NCBI GenBank assembly: GCA_900539225.1
Contig: UQBO01000009.1
Coordinates: 1 to 46,219, forward strand
Length of the DNA stretch: 46,219 bases
Origin: an uncultured Eubacteriales bacterium
Lineage (GTDB): Bacteria; Bacillota; Clostridia; Tissierellales; Peptoniphilaceae
Reading direction: 5' to 3'
Shown: positions 1-10,302 of the stretch, in pieces
Position numbering within the stretch: the first letter of the stretch is position 1
How the letters are laid out: each line of letters starts with the position of its first letter
Position numbers and translations under genes: made by a program
The notes under the pieces: model-generated
Told to the model about the DNA's origin: nothing
Database searches by the model: none
Seen by the model: only the letters and a program-made list of their open reading frames with translations

Positions 1-55
1 AACGCTGAAGGTACTTGGTTGGAGACGACCTGGGATAATAGGTAGCCGCCACTTA
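1..55 (+). rRNA. rrf: 5S ribosomal RNA, 3' end (partial)
   Basis: The first bases match the 3' half of bacterial 5S rRNA: the GGTACTTGGTTGGAGACGAC helix-loop region, CTGGGATAATAGGTAG, and the closing GCCGCCACTT. The 5' part lies outside the window, so an rRNA operon presumably runs into the window from the left. A terminator follows directly. The 3' end is approximate. Confidence 0.85.
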
Positions 56-62
56 GCAAAAG

Positions 63-91
63 CAGTTCATATTTATATGAGCTGTTTTTTT
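63..91 (+). terminator. Rho-independent terminator after 5S rRNA
   Basis: A 10-bp stem (cagttcatat with atatgagctg, one G-U pair) with a two-base loop is followed by seven T residues. It would end the rRNA operon. Confidence 0.8.
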
Positions 92-121
92 ATAAATTAT
101 CATATTTTTATCAAAAAGTGC

Positions 122-152
122 TTGACATGAACCTTGGGGGCAGTGATATATT
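122..152 (+). promoter_or_regulatory. Promoter with 19-bp spacer upstream of merR-type gene
   Basis: TTGACA (122-127) and TATATT (147-152) are separated by 19 bp, two longer than optimal. That long spacer is typical of promoters distorted by MerR-family activators, so autoregulation by the gene just downstream is likely (inference). Confidence 0.55.
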
Positions 153-174
153 TTACTTAAGGAGTGTGATTATT

Positions 175-795
175 ATGTTAAGAAATGAAGTTCAAGAAAA
201 AACTGCTTTAAGTAGAAAGGCAATTGAATACTATGAAGAAAAGGGGCTAATTCGTCCAATAAAGCTTGAAAATGGCTATAGGGATTATAGCGACGAGGAT
301 GTCGAAGTTTTAAAAAAAATATCACTTTTAAGAAATTTAGGACTAAGCATATCAGAGATTGCTCTGTATCTTGACTCAAAGGAAGAAGCTTTGGCATCTA
401 TACTAAGAAGAAAAGAGCATGAACTTGATATTTGTGAAAAGAGAAAAAACGTTCTTAAGCTTATTGTAAAAGGTGAGAGCGTGGATCTTATTAATGATGA
501 ACTTGCTATTATTGAATCGCAGGAGACTATATATGATAAGCTTATTAGAATTTTCCTAGGATATTTTGGACAGCTTATTTTTTCATCTTATAAAATATTT
601 CTAAATGAAAGCTTGAACAAAGACGAAGAAGCTGCTTTTAATGAATACATTAAGTTTTTAGATAGTCTTACAAATTTTGAATTAAGTAAGGAGGAGAAAG
701 ATTATATAGAGGCGATAAGTTCTAGCTTTGATATGAAGACTTTAGACGATTTAAATAAAGGAAAGCTTATAGCTATTGAAAATTCAAAGACTTAG
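175..795 (+). CDS. MerR-family transcriptional regulator, truncated by an amber codon
   Basis: A 206-residue product. The N-terminal winged-helix MerR domain (about residues 1-70) is recognised from LSRKAIEYYEEKGLIRP, GYRDYSDEDVEVLKKI and LGLSISEIALYL, followed by a helical linker. The ATG at 175 is preferred over an upstream in-frame start because AAGGAG lies at 159-164 and the upstream start falls inside the promoter. The TAG at 793-795 stops translation, but the same frame stays open for 75 further codons of charged helical sequence (796-1023). The original protein was therefore probably about 281 residues. The effector is unknown. DNA binding should survive; effector sensing may be damaged. 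Confidence 0.75.
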   Translation: MLRNEVQEKTALSRKAIEYYEEKGLIRPIKLENGYRDYSDEDVEVLKKISLLRNLGLSISEIALYLDSKEEALASILRRKEHELDICEKRKNVLKLIVKGESVDLINDELAIIESQETIYDKLIRIFLGYFGQLIFSSYKIFLNESLNKDEEAAFNEYIKFLDSLTNFELSKEEKDYIEAISSSFDMKTLDDLNKGKLIAIENSKT

Positions 796-1023
796 CTTGA
801 AGAAAATAAGGATTATATCAAAGCTTATAAAGAATATATAAATACTGATGAGTATAAAAATGGTTTGATGAAGTCAATTCAAGATAAGCTTAAAAAGTTT
901 ATGCAAGAAAATAATTATTATGAAAAAGCAATTCCATTAATTAGGAAGTTCAGTAAAAGCTACGACGCTTACTATGAAAAGCTATTAAAAGCGAATGAAG
1001 AATATTTAAAATTTAATAAATAA
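796..1023 (+). pseudogene. In-frame 3' remnant of the merR-type gene beyond the amber stop
   Basis: Directly after TAG 793-795 the same frame encodes 75 residues (LEENKDYIKAYKEYIN... to ...YLKFNK) ending in TAA at 1021-1023, just before a terminator. There is no ribosome site or start codon of its own. This is best read as the C-terminal domain cut off by a nonsense mutation or, less likely, a base error. Confidence 0.6.
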
Positions 1024-1027
1024 TCAT

Positions 1028-1059
1028 AGCCGCATATATATTTGTATGCGGCTTTTTTT
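1028..1059 (+). terminator. Rho-independent terminator
   Basis: Nine-bp perfect stem agccgcata/tatgcggct followed by T7. It sits just past the stop of the full-length merR frame, which supports 1023 as the ancestral gene end. Confidence 0.85.
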
Positions 1060-1086
1060 GCGTAAAAAGCTATTTTGTGGTATAAT
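1058..1086 (+). promoter_or_regulatory. Promoter for the YfjL-like pair
   Basis: TTGCGT (1058-1063), 17-bp spacer, TATAAT (1081-1086) with an extended TG at 1078-1079. It overlaps the T-tract of the preceding terminator. Confidence 0.6.
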
Positions 1087-1104
1087 TCACTAAAGGAGGC
1101 TATT

Positions 1105-1839
1105 ATGAAGAAATTCAAAGCTCTATACTACAGTCTTTACATAATTTTAGCTTTAATTGTCATCGGCTTTTACCTTATTAATTATGGCAATCCCATTATC
1201 AAAGCTAGGGTAGAGAAAGATGCTAATGAGTATATAAAAACTAATCAAGCTGATCTTGACCTTGAGATCAAGGGCGTTAGCTACCAAATGATGGGCGGCT
1301 TTTATGTCGTAGAGCTTCAGGATAAAGAGAGCCAAGACACGAATTTTAAGCTAAACTACGATGCTCACGGCAAGTTCATGTATACGACTTATGATGAAAT
1401 TCTTGGCAACACTTACGATAGGTATAGGGCCTTTCTTAAGGACTATGCCAAGGATATAGCTGATGAGGAGGCTTTTGATTTTGAGCTTAGCCTAGAACCT
1501 GACAATGAGCTTAAATATGAATACTACCTTACACTTGATCAAGATTTTGACAGGGAGTATCTGCCAAGCAAGGTCTTAGCACACTTTCACGCATACGAAG
1601 ACGAGCCGAGCCTTAAGGGTATTATGACTAGACTTAAAAAAGTGCAAAAAGCCACATCTAAAAGGAATTTGGACGTGCGCTACTACTCAGGCAGAATCAT
1701 TCCCACAGCTGACAAGGCCGAAGAGGGCATGGCAGAGCCGTGGTGGAACGCTATCAGCGTCGATAGGGTTATGGAGAAGACTATAATAGATGGGAATATG
1801 GAGACGCTAGAGAGAATATATGAGCGTAAAAAACGATAG
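1105..1839 (+). CDS. YfjL-like single-pass membrane protein, copy 1
   Basis: 244 residues with an N-terminal transmembrane segment (about residues 6-24), then NYGNP and a soluble extracytoplasmic domain rich in Asp, Glu and Tyr. The start at 1105 has AAAGGAGG 5-8 bases upstream. The motifs (YGNPI, FK/SLK, G-K-M-YDTY, LTLDQ-FD, LPSK) recur in the next gene, so the two are tandem paralogues. The pattern resembles Bacillus YfjL-like hypothetical proteins, recalled from memory. Function is not known. The two genes lie 13 bp apart and share a promoter. Confidence 0.6.
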   Translation: MKKFKALYYSLYIILALIVIGFYLINYGNPIIKARVEKDANEYIKTNQADLDLEIKGVSYQMMGGFYVVELQDKESQDTNFKLNYDAHGKFMYTTYDEILGNTYDRYRAFLKDYAKDIADEEAFDFELSLEPDNELKYEYYLTLDQDFDREYLPSKVLAHFHAYEDEPSLKGIMTRLKKVQKATSKRNLDVRYYSGRIIPTADKAEEGMAEPWWNAISVDRVMEKTIIDGNMETLERIYERKKR

Positions 1840-1852
1840 GAGGTATATGTAA

Positions 1853-2602
1853 ATGACTAAGAAAAGTAAAATTATATTAAATGCAGTACTCACAATTCTA
1901 CTGCTTGTAGTTATGTTTATTCAGTTCGTTTTCTATGGCAACCCCATTAGCAAAATTTTGGCGGATAAGGCAGCGGATAAGTACTTAAAAACGCACTATA
2001 CAGAGCTTGAGCTTGAGCGTGATAAAGTTTATTATAATTTCAACGACGGGACATACGTAGTAAGGCTCTGGGACAAGAATAGCATTGATACAATGTTTAG
2101 TCTTAAGTTCGATAGCTTTGGTAAAATGAAGTACGATACTTATAACGAAAGATTTTTCAATACCTTCTTTAGATACGTGAACTTTTTAGATCATTTGGGA
2201 TATGAGATAGCTAAGGACTGCGGCCTTGGTTTTGAGGTTTGTCTAAGACCTGATGATGACGTTGACTGTAGAGCGTATCTCACACTTGATCAGGAATTTG
2301 ATGCAGATAATTTGCCAAGCAAGATTACAGCTGATTTTCAAACTTATGCAGAAAAGCCAAGCTTAGATGACCTTATGGATGGCCTTAAAAAAGTCTACGA
2401 AGCTCTTAAGAGAAGAGATATAGCTGCGAGTTCATACTCAGGACTTGTAATTCCTAACGATGATAAGGAAGAAGATGGCGAGGCAGAGACTTGGGAAAAT
2501 GGGATCAGCGTCAATGCTGTGCCTGAAGAAGTGATTGTGGACGAAGACATGAAGGAGCTTAAGAAAATTTATGATAAGGGAAATAAAATTCTTCACAAAT
2601 AA
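1853..2602 (+). CDS. YfjL-like single-pass membrane protein, copy 2
   Basis: 249 residues, the tandem paralogue of the preceding gene. It has an N-terminal transmembrane segment (about residues 8-27), FYGNPIS, then the shared domain (DGTYVVRLWDK, FGKMKYDTY, YLTLDQEFD, LPSKITADF, SSYSGLVIP). AGGAGG at 1839-1844 overlaps the previous stop codon and lies 8 bases before the ATG, so the pair is probably translationally coupled. The orientation is probably N-in with the domain outside (inference). Function is unknown. Confidence 0.6.
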   Translation: MTKKSKIILNAVLTILLLVVMFIQFVFYGNPISKILADKAADKYLKTHYTELELERDKVYYNFNDGTYVVRLWDKNSIDTMFSLKFDSFGKMKYDTYNERFFNTFFRYVNFLDHLGYEIAKDCGLGFEVCLRPDDDVDCRAYLTLDQEFDADNLPSKITADFQTYAEKPSLDDLMDGLKKVYEALKRRDIAASSYSGLVIPNDDKEEDGEAETWENGISVNAVPEEVIVDEDMKELKKIYDKGNKILHK

Positions 2603-2607
2603 TACAA

Positions 2608-2643
2608 AAGTATAAGCGTGGTAGTTCCACGCTTTTTCTATTG
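2608..2643. repeat. Direct repeat (left copy) bracketing the R-M island
   Basis: A 36-bp sequence containing the terminator after the YfjL-like pair. It recurs at 6331-6366 with only two differences, both in the hairpin loop, right after the restriction-modification genes. Confidence 0.8.
2614..2637 (+). terminator. Rho-independent terminator
   Basis: Stem aagcgtgg/ccacgctt with a 5-base loop and T5. Part of the 36-bp direct repeat. Confidence 0.85.
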
Positions 2644-2704
2644 CCATAATTTATAAGAAATTTCAATATTATAAAGTATTCTTATAGTTTCTTGTAAATA
2701 TATG

Positions 2705-2713
2705 TGTTATAAT
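2705..2713 (+). promoter_or_regulatory. Extended -10 promoter for the R-M operon
   Basis: TGTTATAAT is an extended -10 element 33 bases before the methylase start. No good -35 is visible. Confidence 0.45.
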
Positions 2714-2745
2714 AAAACTATATTAAATTATGTGAGGTGTAATTT

Positions 2746-4705
2746 ATGAGCAAAAAAGAAAAAGCAACAGATCTTTGGGTGTATGATCTTCTTAAAGAAG
2801 CACATATTGACTTAGATCCGCAAGGCTCTTCAATAAAGGAAATTGATGATGCATTAAAGACAGCATCTAAGAGAGGAACTGGCAAAGTTGGCTATCCTGA
2901 GTATATAGGAGTAGTGCGTGATTTTATAATTGTCATTGAAGATAAAAAATCCATTTCTATGCACGAAAAACGTGATGATAATGACATTTTATCTGAAGAT
3001 ATTGATTCAATATGTAATTATGCTGTAAATGGTGCTCTTTTTTATGGCAAACACCTTGTTAAAAACACTTCTTATAATAAAATAATAGCCATAGGTGTGT
3101 CTGGTTCAGAAAAGAAACATAAGATTAGTCCTATATTCATAAATGAAAGAGAAGATTATTACGAGCTTAGAGAAATTGAAACATTTATTTCATTTAATGA
3201 AGATAATATTCAAGAGTACTACACAAAAGAGATATTAAAAGAGGATACTGACTTTGAAAAAGAAACATCAGAAATACTTAAAGACGCGGCTACGCTACAT
3301 GAAGACTTAAGAAATTATGGCTCAATTCAAGATAAAGATAAACCTTTGATAGTTTCAGGAATACTTCTTGCGCTTAGGGAGATAGAGTACGGATCTTTTT
3401 CTATTGATTCTTTGACAGGAGACACAAGAATTACAGACGGTCAGAAGATATATAACGCCATCGAGGCAAATCTTCAAAGGGCAAATGTTTCTCCAGAAGT
3501 AAAGAGGGATAAGCTTCTTAGTCAGTTTGCAGTTATAAAAAATACAACAAAGATAAATCAGATAGATCCAGTGCTTGGCAAGACACCTAACAAGCACTAT
3601 ACAGAGTTTCTTTATAAAAGTATATATAGATCCATAAGATTTCATCAATCGGGAGAGGACTACCTTGGCCGTTTTTATGGTGAGTTTATGTCCTACTCAG
3701 GTGGCGATGGTCAAAGCTTAGGAATAATACTTACACCAAGACATATAACAGAGTTATTCTGCGAACTTTTAGATTTAAAGCCAGAAGACAAGGTACTGGA
3801 TCCATGTTGCGGAACGGCCGGATTTTTGATAGCTGCTATGCACAATATGCTTCAAAAGACAGATGATGAGTTTGAAAAAAATAATATAAGGAAGAATCAA
3901 TTATTTGGTATAGAAGACCAATCATATATGTTTACCATAGCGACAACTAATATGATACTTAGAGGCGACGGTAAGAGTAATTTAGAAAATCAAGACTTTT
4001 TAAAGCAAAATCCAGCAAAGCTTCAATTAAAGGGATGTACAGTTGGGATGATGAATCCACCATATTCACAAGGGTCTAAAGATAATCCAGGACTTTATGA
4101 AATATCATTTACAGAACACCTTTTAGATTCACTTGTAGAAGGAGCAAGAGTTGCAGTCATAGTGCCACAATCAACCATGACAGGCAAAACTAAGTATGAA
4201 CAAGAAACAAAAGCCAATATACTTAAGCATCACACACTTGAAGGCGTAATAACCTTGAATAAAAATACATTCTACGGAGTTGGGACAAATCCTTGCATAG
4301 CAGTTTTTACAGCAGGTGTAGCGCATAATAAGGATAAAGTATGTAAATTTATAAATTTTGAAGACGATGGCTTTGTAGTTGCAAAACACATAGGACTTTT
4401 AGAGACACCATCTGCAAAAGATAAAAAGCAGCACCTTTTAGACGTTTGGTTCGATAGAGTTGAAGCTGAAACTAAGTTTTGCGTTGAAACAACCATAGAA
4501 GCAAGCGATGAGTGGCTTCACTCATTCTACTACTTTAACGATGAAGTACCGACAGATGAAGACTTTAGAAATACAATAGCTGACTACATTACATTTGAAG
4601 TCAATATGATTACTCACGGCAGAGGCTACCTTTTTGGTTTAGATGATGAAGAAGATATGGACGAAGCAGAAATTATATCCATGGCAGCAGAAGAGGACGA
4701 GAGAT

Positions 4706-4713
<8 letters not shown>
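2746..4713 (+). CDS. BcgI-like bifunctional restriction-modification subunit (nuclease plus N6-adenine methylase)
   Basis: 655 residues. The N-terminal part (about 1-110) has GYPEY at 49-53 and IEDKK at 64-68, i.e. PE-x12-ExK, a PD-(D/E)xK nuclease-like signature. A helical region precedes an HsdM-type gamma adenine methylase: SAM motif DPCCGTAGFL from D352 and catalytic NPPY from N437. The length and arrangement are like the A subunit of type IIB BcgI-type enzymes, where one chain cuts and methylates and a separate S subunit reads DNA. Consistent with this, no HsdR helicase gene is nearby. The ATG follows a GAGGTG site. The end overlaps the specificity gene by 8 bases. An ordinary HsdM with a degenerate N-terminal domain is the alternative. 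Confidence 0.8.
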
Positions 4714-6330
<1,617 letters not shown>

Positions 6331-6332
<2 letters not shown>

Positions 6333-6366
6333 GTATAAGCGTGGCAGTCCCACGCTTTTTCTATTG
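6331..6366. repeat. Direct repeat (right copy) bracketing the R-M island
   Basis: 34 of 36 bases match 2608-2643. It starts inside the stop codon of the third specificity domain. Confidence 0.8.
6337..6360 (+). terminator. Rho-independent terminator of the R-M operon
   Basis: Stem aagcgtgg/ccacgctt, 5-base loop, T5. Same hairpin as at 2614-2637. Confidence 0.85.
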
Positions 6367-6450
6367 GCAAAGCCATAAATAATATCTATAATAAACCCAA
6401 TCAATATAAAGAAATTTAATGCACCTGTAAATTCTCCTCTTTAGAGCACA

Positions 6451-6516
6451 TATATAGAAAAAAATCTATATATTTTGCGAAAACATATTGACTTTTTTCT
6501 ATATGTATGATAGTAT
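6451..6516 (+). promoter_or_regulatory. ars promoter with two ArsR-type operators
   Basis: Operator 1 is the perfect inverted repeat tatataga/tctatata (6451-6458 and 6465-6472). Operator 2 is acatat/atatgt (6483-6488 and 6501-6506), overlapping the -35 TTGACT (6488-6493) and the 17-bp spacer before TAGTAT (6511-6516). Read on opposite strands the two operators share ATATAGAAAAAA. Repression by the ArsR encoded 31 bases downstream is expected. Confidence 0.65.
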
Positions 6517-6546
6517 TGATTTAGAGAGAAGAAAGGAGCGAAAGAT

Positions 6547-6870
6547 ATGGTTGAAAATATTTATGAATCTATTTCTAAAAAGCTTAAGGCGATATCGGAT
6601 CAAAAGAGGCTAAAGATTGTTGACATGCTATCTTGCGGGGAGCTATGTGCCTGTGAGATTCTTGAAAAGTTTGACATCACTCAGCCGACTTTGTCGAGTG
6701 ACATGAAAAAGCTTGAGGAGGCAAAGCTTGTCAAGAGCCGCCGCGAGGGCAAGAACACTTACTACTCGCTAAACAAAAAGGCGCTTGAGCACTTCCTTGA
6801 GCAGCTTGAGTACATCTTTAGTGACAAGCCTGATTGCATCTGTCACAGTGAGGAGAAGCTTGATTACTAA
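6547..6870 (+). CDS. arsR: ArsR-family arsenic-responsive repressor
   Basis: 107 residues, winged helix-turn-helix of the ArsR/SmtB family: ALKAISDQKRL-like start, recognition helix ITQPTLSSDMKKLEEA and wing RREGKNTYYSL. The inducer site SCGELCACE has Cys30, Cys34 and Cys36, the classic As(III)/Sb(III)-binding cysteines in the DNA-binding helix; metalloid binding releases the operator. A C-terminal CICH may add ligands. AAAGGAG precedes the ATG. It heads the operon acr3-arsD-arsA-arsC and has two operator-like inverted repeats upstream. Confidence 0.93.
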   Translation: MVENIYESISKKLKAISDQKRLKIVDMLSCGELCACEILEKFDITQPTLSSDMKKLEEAKLVKSRREGKNTYYSLNKKALEHFLEQLEYIFSDKPDCICHSEEKLDY

Positions 6871-6917
6871 TATATCTATATAAGTTTTTGAATGTATTAA
6901 GCTAATAAATGCTAATG

Positions 6918-6950
6918 GATGCGCGCTTTTCGCGCGGAAGCGAAGGCATC
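6918..6950. other. GC-rich hairpin between arsR and acr3
   Basis: gatgc...gcatc outer pairing encloses gcgcg/cgcgc, in an otherwise AT-rich gap. There is no T-tract, so it is not a standard terminator. It may be an mRNA processing or stability element, or a scrap of a dispersed repeat. Confidence 0.35.
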
Positions 6951-7007
6951 TGATAGGGCAAAATGCACTAAAATAATTTTTAAATAATTAAATCTAAAGG
7001 AGACAGT

Positions 7008-8054
7008 ATGAAAAAAACAAATAATAAAGCAATAGGATCTTTTCAAAAGAATTTATCGCTATGGGTATTGATATGCATGGTTTTTGGAACTTTGCTTGGT
7101 AAATTTATCCCTGCAATTCCACAGCTACTGAATAAACTATCTATCGCAGGTATTTCTGTTCCGATAGCTATTTTGATTTGGGTTATGATATATCCAATGA
7201 TGATAAAGGTAGACTTTCAAAGTATAAAAGAAGTAGGCAAAAATCCTAAAGGGTTATTTATAACATGGATAACAAACTGGCTAATCAAGCCATTTACAAT
7301 GTTTGCACTGGCTTACTTATTTATGTTTGTAATATTTAAATCATTTATTACTCCGCAGCTAGCAACAGAGTATTTGGCTGGTATGGTGCTTCTTGGAGCA
7401 GCGCCTTGCACTGCTATGGTTTTTGTTTGGAGCACTCTAACTGATGGTAACCCAGCATATACTGTTGTACAAGTGGCGACAAACGACCTTATTATCTTGT
7501 TAGCTTTTGTGCCGATAGTAAAATTTTTGCTAGGCGTTTCAAATGTAGTTGTTCCATACAGCACATTGTTTATAAGTATCTTTCTTTTTGTAGTAGTGCC
7601 ACTAGTTGCAGGTGTACTTACTAGAGTAGTTGTTACTAAAAAGAAAGGTAAAGAGTATTTAGAAAATAATTTTCTACACAAATTTGATAATGCAACAAGC
7701 ATCGGCCTATTGTTAACTCTTGTACTAATATTTAGCTCTCAGGCAGAGGTTATCATCAATAATCCGCTTCACATCATATTGATAGCAGTGCCACTAATAA
7801 TACAAACTTATCTAATATTTTTCCTTGCATTTGGAGTAAGTAAATTACTAAAGCTACCTTTTGATATTGCCTGCCCTGCTGGCATGATAGGTGCATCAAA
7901 CTTTTTTGAACTTGCCTTAGCAGTTTCGATAGCTTTGTTTGGAACAAATAGTGGAGCTGCGCTAGCTACGACTGTAGGAGTGCTTACCGAAGTACCTGTC
8001 ATGCTTTCATTAGTTAAGATAGCTAATAAGGCAAAAGCTAAGGCTAATATATAA
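7008..8054 (+). CDS. acr3: Acr3-family arsenite efflux permease
   Basis: 348 residues with about ten hydrophobic segments. Hallmarks of Acr3 (bile/arsenite/riboflavin transporter superfamily) are VMIYPMMIKVDF, WLIKPF, and the conserved APCTAMVFVWS with its essential cysteine, plus VTKKKG and IGASNFFELALAV. It moves As(OH)3 out across the cytoplasmic membrane, alone or driven by ArsA. AAAGGAG lies before the ATG. It sits between arsR and the arsDA pair in the same direction. Confidence 0.93.
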   Translation: MKKTNNKAIGSFQKNLSLWVLICMVFGTLLGKFIPAIPQLLNKLSIAGISVPIAILIWVMIYPMMIKVDFQSIKEVGKNPKGLFITWITNWLIKPFTMFALAYLFMFVIFKSFITPQLATEYLAGMVLLGAAPCTAMVFVWSTLTDGNPAYTVVQVATNDLIILLAFVPIVKFLLGVSNVVVPYSTLFISIFLFVVVPLVAGVLTRVVVTKKKGKEYLENNFLHKFDNATSIGLLLTLVLIFSSQAEVIINNPLHIILIAVPLIIQTYLIFFLAFGVSKLLKLPFDIACPAGMIGASNFFELALAVSIALFGTNSGAALATTVGVLTEVPVMLSLVKIANKAKAKANI

Positions 8055-8181
8055 AGATATATTGGGGTAAAACATAAGATTAATTATAATATTATAAAAT
8101 GAGAAGATTATCAAGAAGAATTTTGATATCTTAGGTAAAAAGATTTTTCATATCAAAAAAATTTAAGAAAGGGTGTTAAGA

Positions 8182-8550
8182 ATGAAAAGAATGTCAATTT
8201 ATGAACCAGCTATGTGTTGTGATACAGGTGTTTGCGGAGTTAATGTAGACCCTGAACTAGTACGTATGTCAACAGTAATCAATATTTTGAAGAAAAATGG
8301 TATCACTATTGAAAGATACAATTTATCAGGTGAACCAATGGCATTTGCCAATAATGAGAAGGTAAAAGAAGCTTTGGATAAAAATGGTGTCGATATACTA
8401 CCACTAATCCTTGTAGACGACGAGATAGTCATAGAAGGCAGATATCCAAAAAATGATGAAATAATGGAACTTTTACAAATCTCTAAAGAATATTTTAAAG
8501 CTAGTAAGCAAAATAAAGGATGCTGTGGAGGTAATAGCTCGTGTTGTTAA
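8182..8550 (+). CDS. arsD: ArsD arsenic metallochaperone
   Basis: 122 residues. Starting at 8182 puts Cys12-Cys13 and Cys18 (AMCCDTGVCG) exactly where they lie in characterised ArsD proteins, which decides the start; AAGAAAGGG lies 8 bases upstream. These cysteines bind As(III) and hand it to ArsA. The C-terminus GCCGGNSSCC supplies two more vicinal cysteine pairs. Thioredoxin-like fold. It lies 12 bp before arsA, as usual. Confidence 0.92.
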   Translation: MKRMSIYEPAMCCDTGVCGVNVDPELVRMSTVINILKKNGITIERYNLSGEPMAFANNEKVKEALDKNGVDILPLILVDDEIVIEGRYPKNDEIMELLQISKEYFKASKQNKGCCGGNSSCC

Positions 8551-8562
8551 GGAGGGGGTATT

Positions 8563-10293
8563 ATGAAAGAATTTAATCTTGAAAATCTTAAATTAACTAA
8601 ATATCTATTTTTCACAGGCAAAGGAGGTGTTGGTAAAACATCTGCAGCTTGTGCAACAGCAGTGACTTTAGCAGATGAAGGAAAGAAAGTGCTACTTATT
8701 AGTACAGACCCTGCTTCAAATCTTCAAGATGTTTTTGCAACAGAATTAGACGGTGAAGCAAAACCTATTAAAGGAGTAGACAATTTAGAGGTAATTAATC
8801 TAGATCCATTGGAAGCGGCACAAAACTATAAAGAAAGTGTAGTAGGGCCTTTTAGAGGCAAGATGCCTGATTCTGTTATTGAGAATATGGAAGAACAGCT
8901 ATCTGGATCTTGTACAGTAGAGATTGCTGCCTTTAATGAGTTTTCTAATTTCATTACAAATCCTAAGCTCAATAAAGACTATGAGCATATTATATTTGAT
9001 ACAGCTCCTACAGGTCATACCCTTAGGATGTTACAGCTTCCTTCTGCTTGGACTAATTTTATCAGTGAAAGTACTCATGGAGCATCCTGTTTAGGACAGT
9101 TATCAGGCTTAGAGTCTAGAAAAGAAATATATAAACAGGCAGTTGAAAATTTAGCAGATGAGAGTTTAACAACACTAGTATTAGTTACGAGACCTGATAA
9201 AACACCACTTAATGAGGTAGAAAGAGCATCAAAGGAGCTATCTGATATTGGAATAAAAAATCAAATATTAGTGATTAATGGTGTCTTAGAAAATTATGAT
9301 GATGAGCTATCTGAAAGTATATATAAGAAACAACAGCAAGCACTTGAAAATATGCCAGAGATGTTAACTAAGTTTGATACCTATACGATTCCATTGAGAT
9401 CATATAACATTACTGGAATTGACTCAATAAGAAATCTTCTTAAGAAAGATCAAATAAATGAAGGGAAAGAGGAAGTAAAAGGCAAACTCTTTAATTTAGA
9501 TGATGTCGTTAGTGATCTTGTAAAGAATAATAGAAAAGTAATCTTTACTATGGGCAAGGGCGGCGTAGGAAAGACTACTATAGCAGCTTCTGTTGCTCTT
9601 AAGCTAAGCAAACTTGGTAAAAAAGTACGCCTAGCTACAACAGATCCTGCTGACCATATAAAATTCATGATAGATAGTTCAAGTGGAATAGCTATGAGTC
9701 ATATTGATGAAAAAGAAGAATTAAAAAAATATCAAGAAGAAGTACTTGAAAATGCAAGAAAAACAATGAGTGATGATGATATAGCTTACATTGAAGAAGA
9801 TTTAAGATCACCATGTACACAAGAAATAGCTGTATTTAGAGCTTTTGCAGAGCTAGTGGAAAAAGCAGACGATGAAATAGTAGTTATTGATACTGCTCCT
9901 ACGGGTCATACTCTATTGCTCTTAGATTCAACTTTAAGTTATCATAGAGAAGTTGAAAGAACTCAAGGACAGATACCTGAATCTGTAAAAAACTTGTTAC
10001 CTAGATTAAGAGGAGAGGAAACAGAAGTATTAATAGTTAGCTTGGCAGAGGCTACTCCATATTACGAGGCATATCGCTTAGAAGAAGATCTAAAAAGGGC
10101 ATCAATTCATACCAATTGGTGGATTGTTAATTCATCCCTTTACAAAGCAAATCCAAGTAACAAGATGTTATCTGCTAAAGCAAATGAGGAAGTTAAGTGG
10201 ATTAACAAGATATTAGATCATACTTCAGGAAAACTAGCCGTCGTTGAATGGACAAAAGAAGACCTTCGTGGCGAGAAACTTTATAATATATAG
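8563..10293 (+). CDS. arsA: ArsA arsenite-stimulated ATPase
   Basis: 576 residues, a tandem duplication of two NTPase halves. Each half has a P-loop (GKGGVGKTS near residue 19; GKGGVGKTT near 333) and a DTAPTGHT switch signature. Metal-site cysteines are suggested by SGSCTVE in half 1 and RSPCTQE in half 2. It uses ATP to drive As(III) through the membrane permease, here Acr3, receiving metalloid from ArsD. AAGGAGGGGG directly follows the arsD stop, so expression is coupled. Confidence 0.95.
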   Translation: MKEFNLENLKLTKYLFFTGKGGVGKTSAACATAVTLADEGKKVLLISTDPASNLQDVFATELDGEAKPIKGVDNLEVINLDPLEAAQNYKESVVGPFRGKMPDSVIENMEEQLSGSCTVEIAAFNEFSNFITNPKLNKDYEHIIFDTAPTGHTLRMLQLPSAWTNFISESTHGASCLGQLSGLESRKEIYKQAVENLADESLTTLVLVTRPDKTPLNEVERASKELSDIGIKNQILVINGVLENYDDELSESIYKKQQQALENMPEMLTKFDTYTIPLRSYNITGIDSIRNLLKKDQINEGKEEVKGKLFNLDDVVSDLVKNNRKVIFTMGKGGVGKTTIAASVALKLSKLGKKVRLATTDPADHIKFMIDSSSGIAMSHIDEKEELKKYQEEVLENARKTMSDDDIAYIEEDLRSPCTQEIAVFRAFAELVEKADDEIVVIDTAPTGHTLLLLDSTLSYHREVERTQGQIPESVKNLLPRLRGEETEVLIVSLAEATPYYEAYRLEEDLKRASIHTNWWIVNSSLYKANPSNKMLSAKANEEVKWINKILDHTSGKLAVVEWTKEDLRGEKLYNI

Positions 10294-10302
10294 TAGGAAA
10301 AA

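Noticed and set aside
793..795. Pyrrolysine or programmed readthrough at the merR TAG
   Set aside because: No sign of a PYLIS-like element or of pyl genes in the window, and the protein type is not a methylamine enzyme; a nonsense mutation is simpler.
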